The notes under the pieces were generated by a model, which saw only the letters and a list, made by a program, of their open reading frames with translations, was not told the origin of the DNA and searched no databases. The position numbers and the translations under genes were made by a program. From Pipra filicauda (taxonomy: Eukaryota > Chordata > Aves > Passeriformes > Pipridae): a stretch of 64,000 bases of DNA. Location: assembly GCF_003945595.2 (NCBI RefSeq), contig NW_024104359.1:1031501-1095500 (forward strand), in the 5' to 3' direction. Positions 61,791 to 64,000 of the stretch are shown here, piece after piece (position 1 is the first letter of the stretch; the number at the start of each line of letters is the position of its first letter).

Positions 61791-64000
61791 TTATTGAGTA
61801 ATGATGCTGCACGGTTCTGTTTTGTCCTTTATTTCTGTTTGCTGTGTAGTTTAATATTTGCCAGTAAAAAAGCGTGCAAGTAGCTAATTACGTTCCAGGG
61901 TTCTCAATCCTCAGTTCGCTGCAGTTTACGTGTTTATTTGGTCCTGTACAAAGGTGTTATTAATCATTTGGAAACTGCTACAGCCAAGTTAACAGAGAAA
62001 GCCAAGTGTGCAGTGGTTTTGCAGGCTCCAGGTGCAAGGGAATCAGGTTGGAAGCATCAGAAAGTTTTCTGGAACTCACTCATCCTCTAAAACTCAACAT
62101 TCACTCAGCAACCTTCCTCCCTTATACAAGTCCAGGCAGTAAAAATAATCTTGTTTCTTTTTAAGCAGTGTGCAAATCACTACAAATCATTTGTTATGGC
62201 TTAGTCTTACTTTGTTCAAATTATTACTCCTGTTTGATTTAATCCTAAACTCTCCATTCTCCCCACTATAAATAAAAGTCACCACTAGAAGGTTTCCAGT
62301 GCACAAATTCTGCAGGTCGTTTTCTTTTTCTCTTTGAAGTGACACTTTTGAATTTGAAAACAAGTGACAATGAAAAGCCACTATGTCTGGGAAATTATAG
62401 TTGCTAATTTAGAATAAATCTCCTGCTCATAGTGTCGTGGTAAAATTGTGCAGGTTCTGCCCCGTGGTGTAATTTTTCTGGGTATTTCTTTGAAATTCCA
62501 ACAGAAAAGAAAACAGCAAGAAACTTATGGATTTGGAGATCTGCAGAAATACAGATAGTAGATTTGTTTGATGCTGAGTATGTTATTTTTATATGAAAAC
62601 AAGGTCTATTCTGCCCACTCTAGTAATTTTTCACATGTGTTCCCCTCCCTGGAAATTTAAAGTGTCCAAGTGTGGGTCAGAATGATTTTGTGGTGCAGTA
62701 TTTAATAAAAAGGGGGCTGCCTTTTTTTTACCCATTACCAACTTTCTTAGCAAACTTATCATCAAAGCATTTGTGATAGTAAATTTAGCTCCACTTTTTG
62801 TGTTTCAAATCACAAAATCATTCTGAAATACGTTAAAAATGTTTAATAGAAGTTTCACATTAAATTGATTTAATGGTATTTTTGAGACTTGCAATACATT
62901 CCTCTGAAAATTGTACTTCATCTTCTCTGGTTCTTCAGTTCATTATTAGATACCTGTGGAGCTTAATAGAAATACACTTTATGTCAACTTTATTGTTAAC
63001 AGGGAACATTCTTTTTTTTTTTTTTTAATCTCTGCACACCCTGTGAAGAAAAGCCTCATATTTCTTTATAGGAAATAAATACATGGATTTTGTTTATCAA
63101 CAAAAAGAGCTCAGGGCTTCTGTTTAAATTGCTGGTGCAGTCTTTTTGAAGAGATGTTGGATGTTTAAAGATTAATGGTGGACAGATATTTTGAGAGGAG
63201 GCAGGATCTGACTGGGATGATCTCACACATCACTCTTTGAATGCTCCAAACCTGGAAGTGCTTTTAATGGGTATCTCCTGGAAAACACTGGAGAAACTCT
63301 GCCAAGCTTCTCTCAGCTTATTTTATAACAATGATATTTCTAATTCAGTAAATTCTTAGCTTTAAATTATTTCCTCTCATCTGTTTTAGTAATTTTTTTA
63401 AACTAAAAGTCTTTGATTTCCATCATTTAATCACAGTTTGCCTCAGGCAAGCCAAATGTCTTCCCCTGAAAGGCCATTTGTTTCTGCTTTTCTAAAGAGC
63501 ATATTAATAAGGAAGGTGGGGAGTTTTAAAGGTGTTAAAAGATGTCTTTGTAAGGGCTCCTACAGCACGATATTCCCTCATTTATTTAAATGGGAACGTT
63601 CAGGTTTTGAGGCTTTTCCACTGATGTTTTCAACACAGGTAGTTGGGAGCTGACAATGCCACCAGCTCTGCACTGGAGGGCAAAGGTACAAAAGGGTGGA
63701 ACCTTTCTGGGTAAAATACAACTTTTTTTAGGTTAATTGACTCATATGCGGGTGGTTGAGATCTGGGTTTTTATTTTTTTTTCAGATTTATCAATTCATC
63801 TAATATACTATTGCCCCTGCAGTGCCCCATTTTTTTGTGTGTTCAACTCAGGGGTGTTAGTTTATCTACACATTCTAATGTGAATATTTGCTTTTATGGT
63901 GTTCCTTACAGATTTTCAGAGTAGTGGATTAAGATTCAGATTAATGTGGAATGGAGAGATCAAAAGAGGTAAAACTGGTAAGCAGTGATCATATGTGTTG
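61791..64000. other. AT-rich unique DNA to the window end
   Basis: A T15 run lies at 63012-63026 and T-rich patches near 63720 and 63770-63783. Frames are 64 codons (minus, 62187-62381) and 71 codons (plus, 63438-63653), without recognisable domains. No transposon was identified. Confidence 0.5.
63012..63026. repeat. T15 homopolymer
   Basis: Fifteen T residues lie within AT-rich unique DNA and are followed by AATCTCTGCACACC. Confidence 0.85.

Overview
The window looks like vertebrate nuclear DNA, most likely from a bird and perhaps a songbird. The main evidence is thirteen fragments of the avian LINE family CR1, in both orientations. Most end in the CR1-type 3' block (AGGTCCCTTCCAACCCAAACC followed by ATTCTATG-like octamers). 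There is also at least one decayed MIR (CORE-SINE), low background CpG, AT-rich low-complexity DNA and no L1 or Alu. The species call rests on CR1 wording and is an inference.

I recognise no host protein-coding exon, rRNA, tRNA, CRISPR array or retroviral LTR. The open frames are short, mostly have antisense partners, and match no family I know. The longest one (191 codons, minus strand) is the antisense of a CR1 fragment. The best reading is a gene desert or a very large intron.

Layout. 1-14.4 kb: unique AT-rich DNA with a CA microsatellite, a 38-bp tandem duplication and two short antisense CR1 pieces. 14.4-25.3 kb: three sense CR1 pieces, the last (24764-25300) carrying the end of the reverse transcriptase with its catalytic Asp pair lost, plus a T26 tract. 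25.3-33 kb: two CR1 pieces, an AT-rich cluster of nested stem-loops (30537-30657) and a CpG-enriched stretch near 32 kb. 33-39 kb: mostly unique DNA, then the longest CR1 piece (38330-38905, antisense). 39-46 kb: a CR1 stub, a longer antisense CR1, and directly after it the densest CpG pocket of the window (45256-45728). 46-58.8 kb: unique DNA with a candidate conserved block (47450-47945) and two antisense CR1 pieces, one of a different subfamily. 58.8-64 kb: a CR1 split by a 261-bp copy of a segment found 1.3 kb downstream, followed by two MIR-like remnants.

No genes here can be said to act together. The CR1 pieces are 5'-truncated, dead retrotransposon copies making up roughly 4% of the window. 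The most notable structure is the short segmental duplication inserted into a CR1. The CpG pocket at 45.3-45.7 kb is the best candidate for a regulatory element or unannotated promoter. I found no convincing sign of a previously undescribed gene system.
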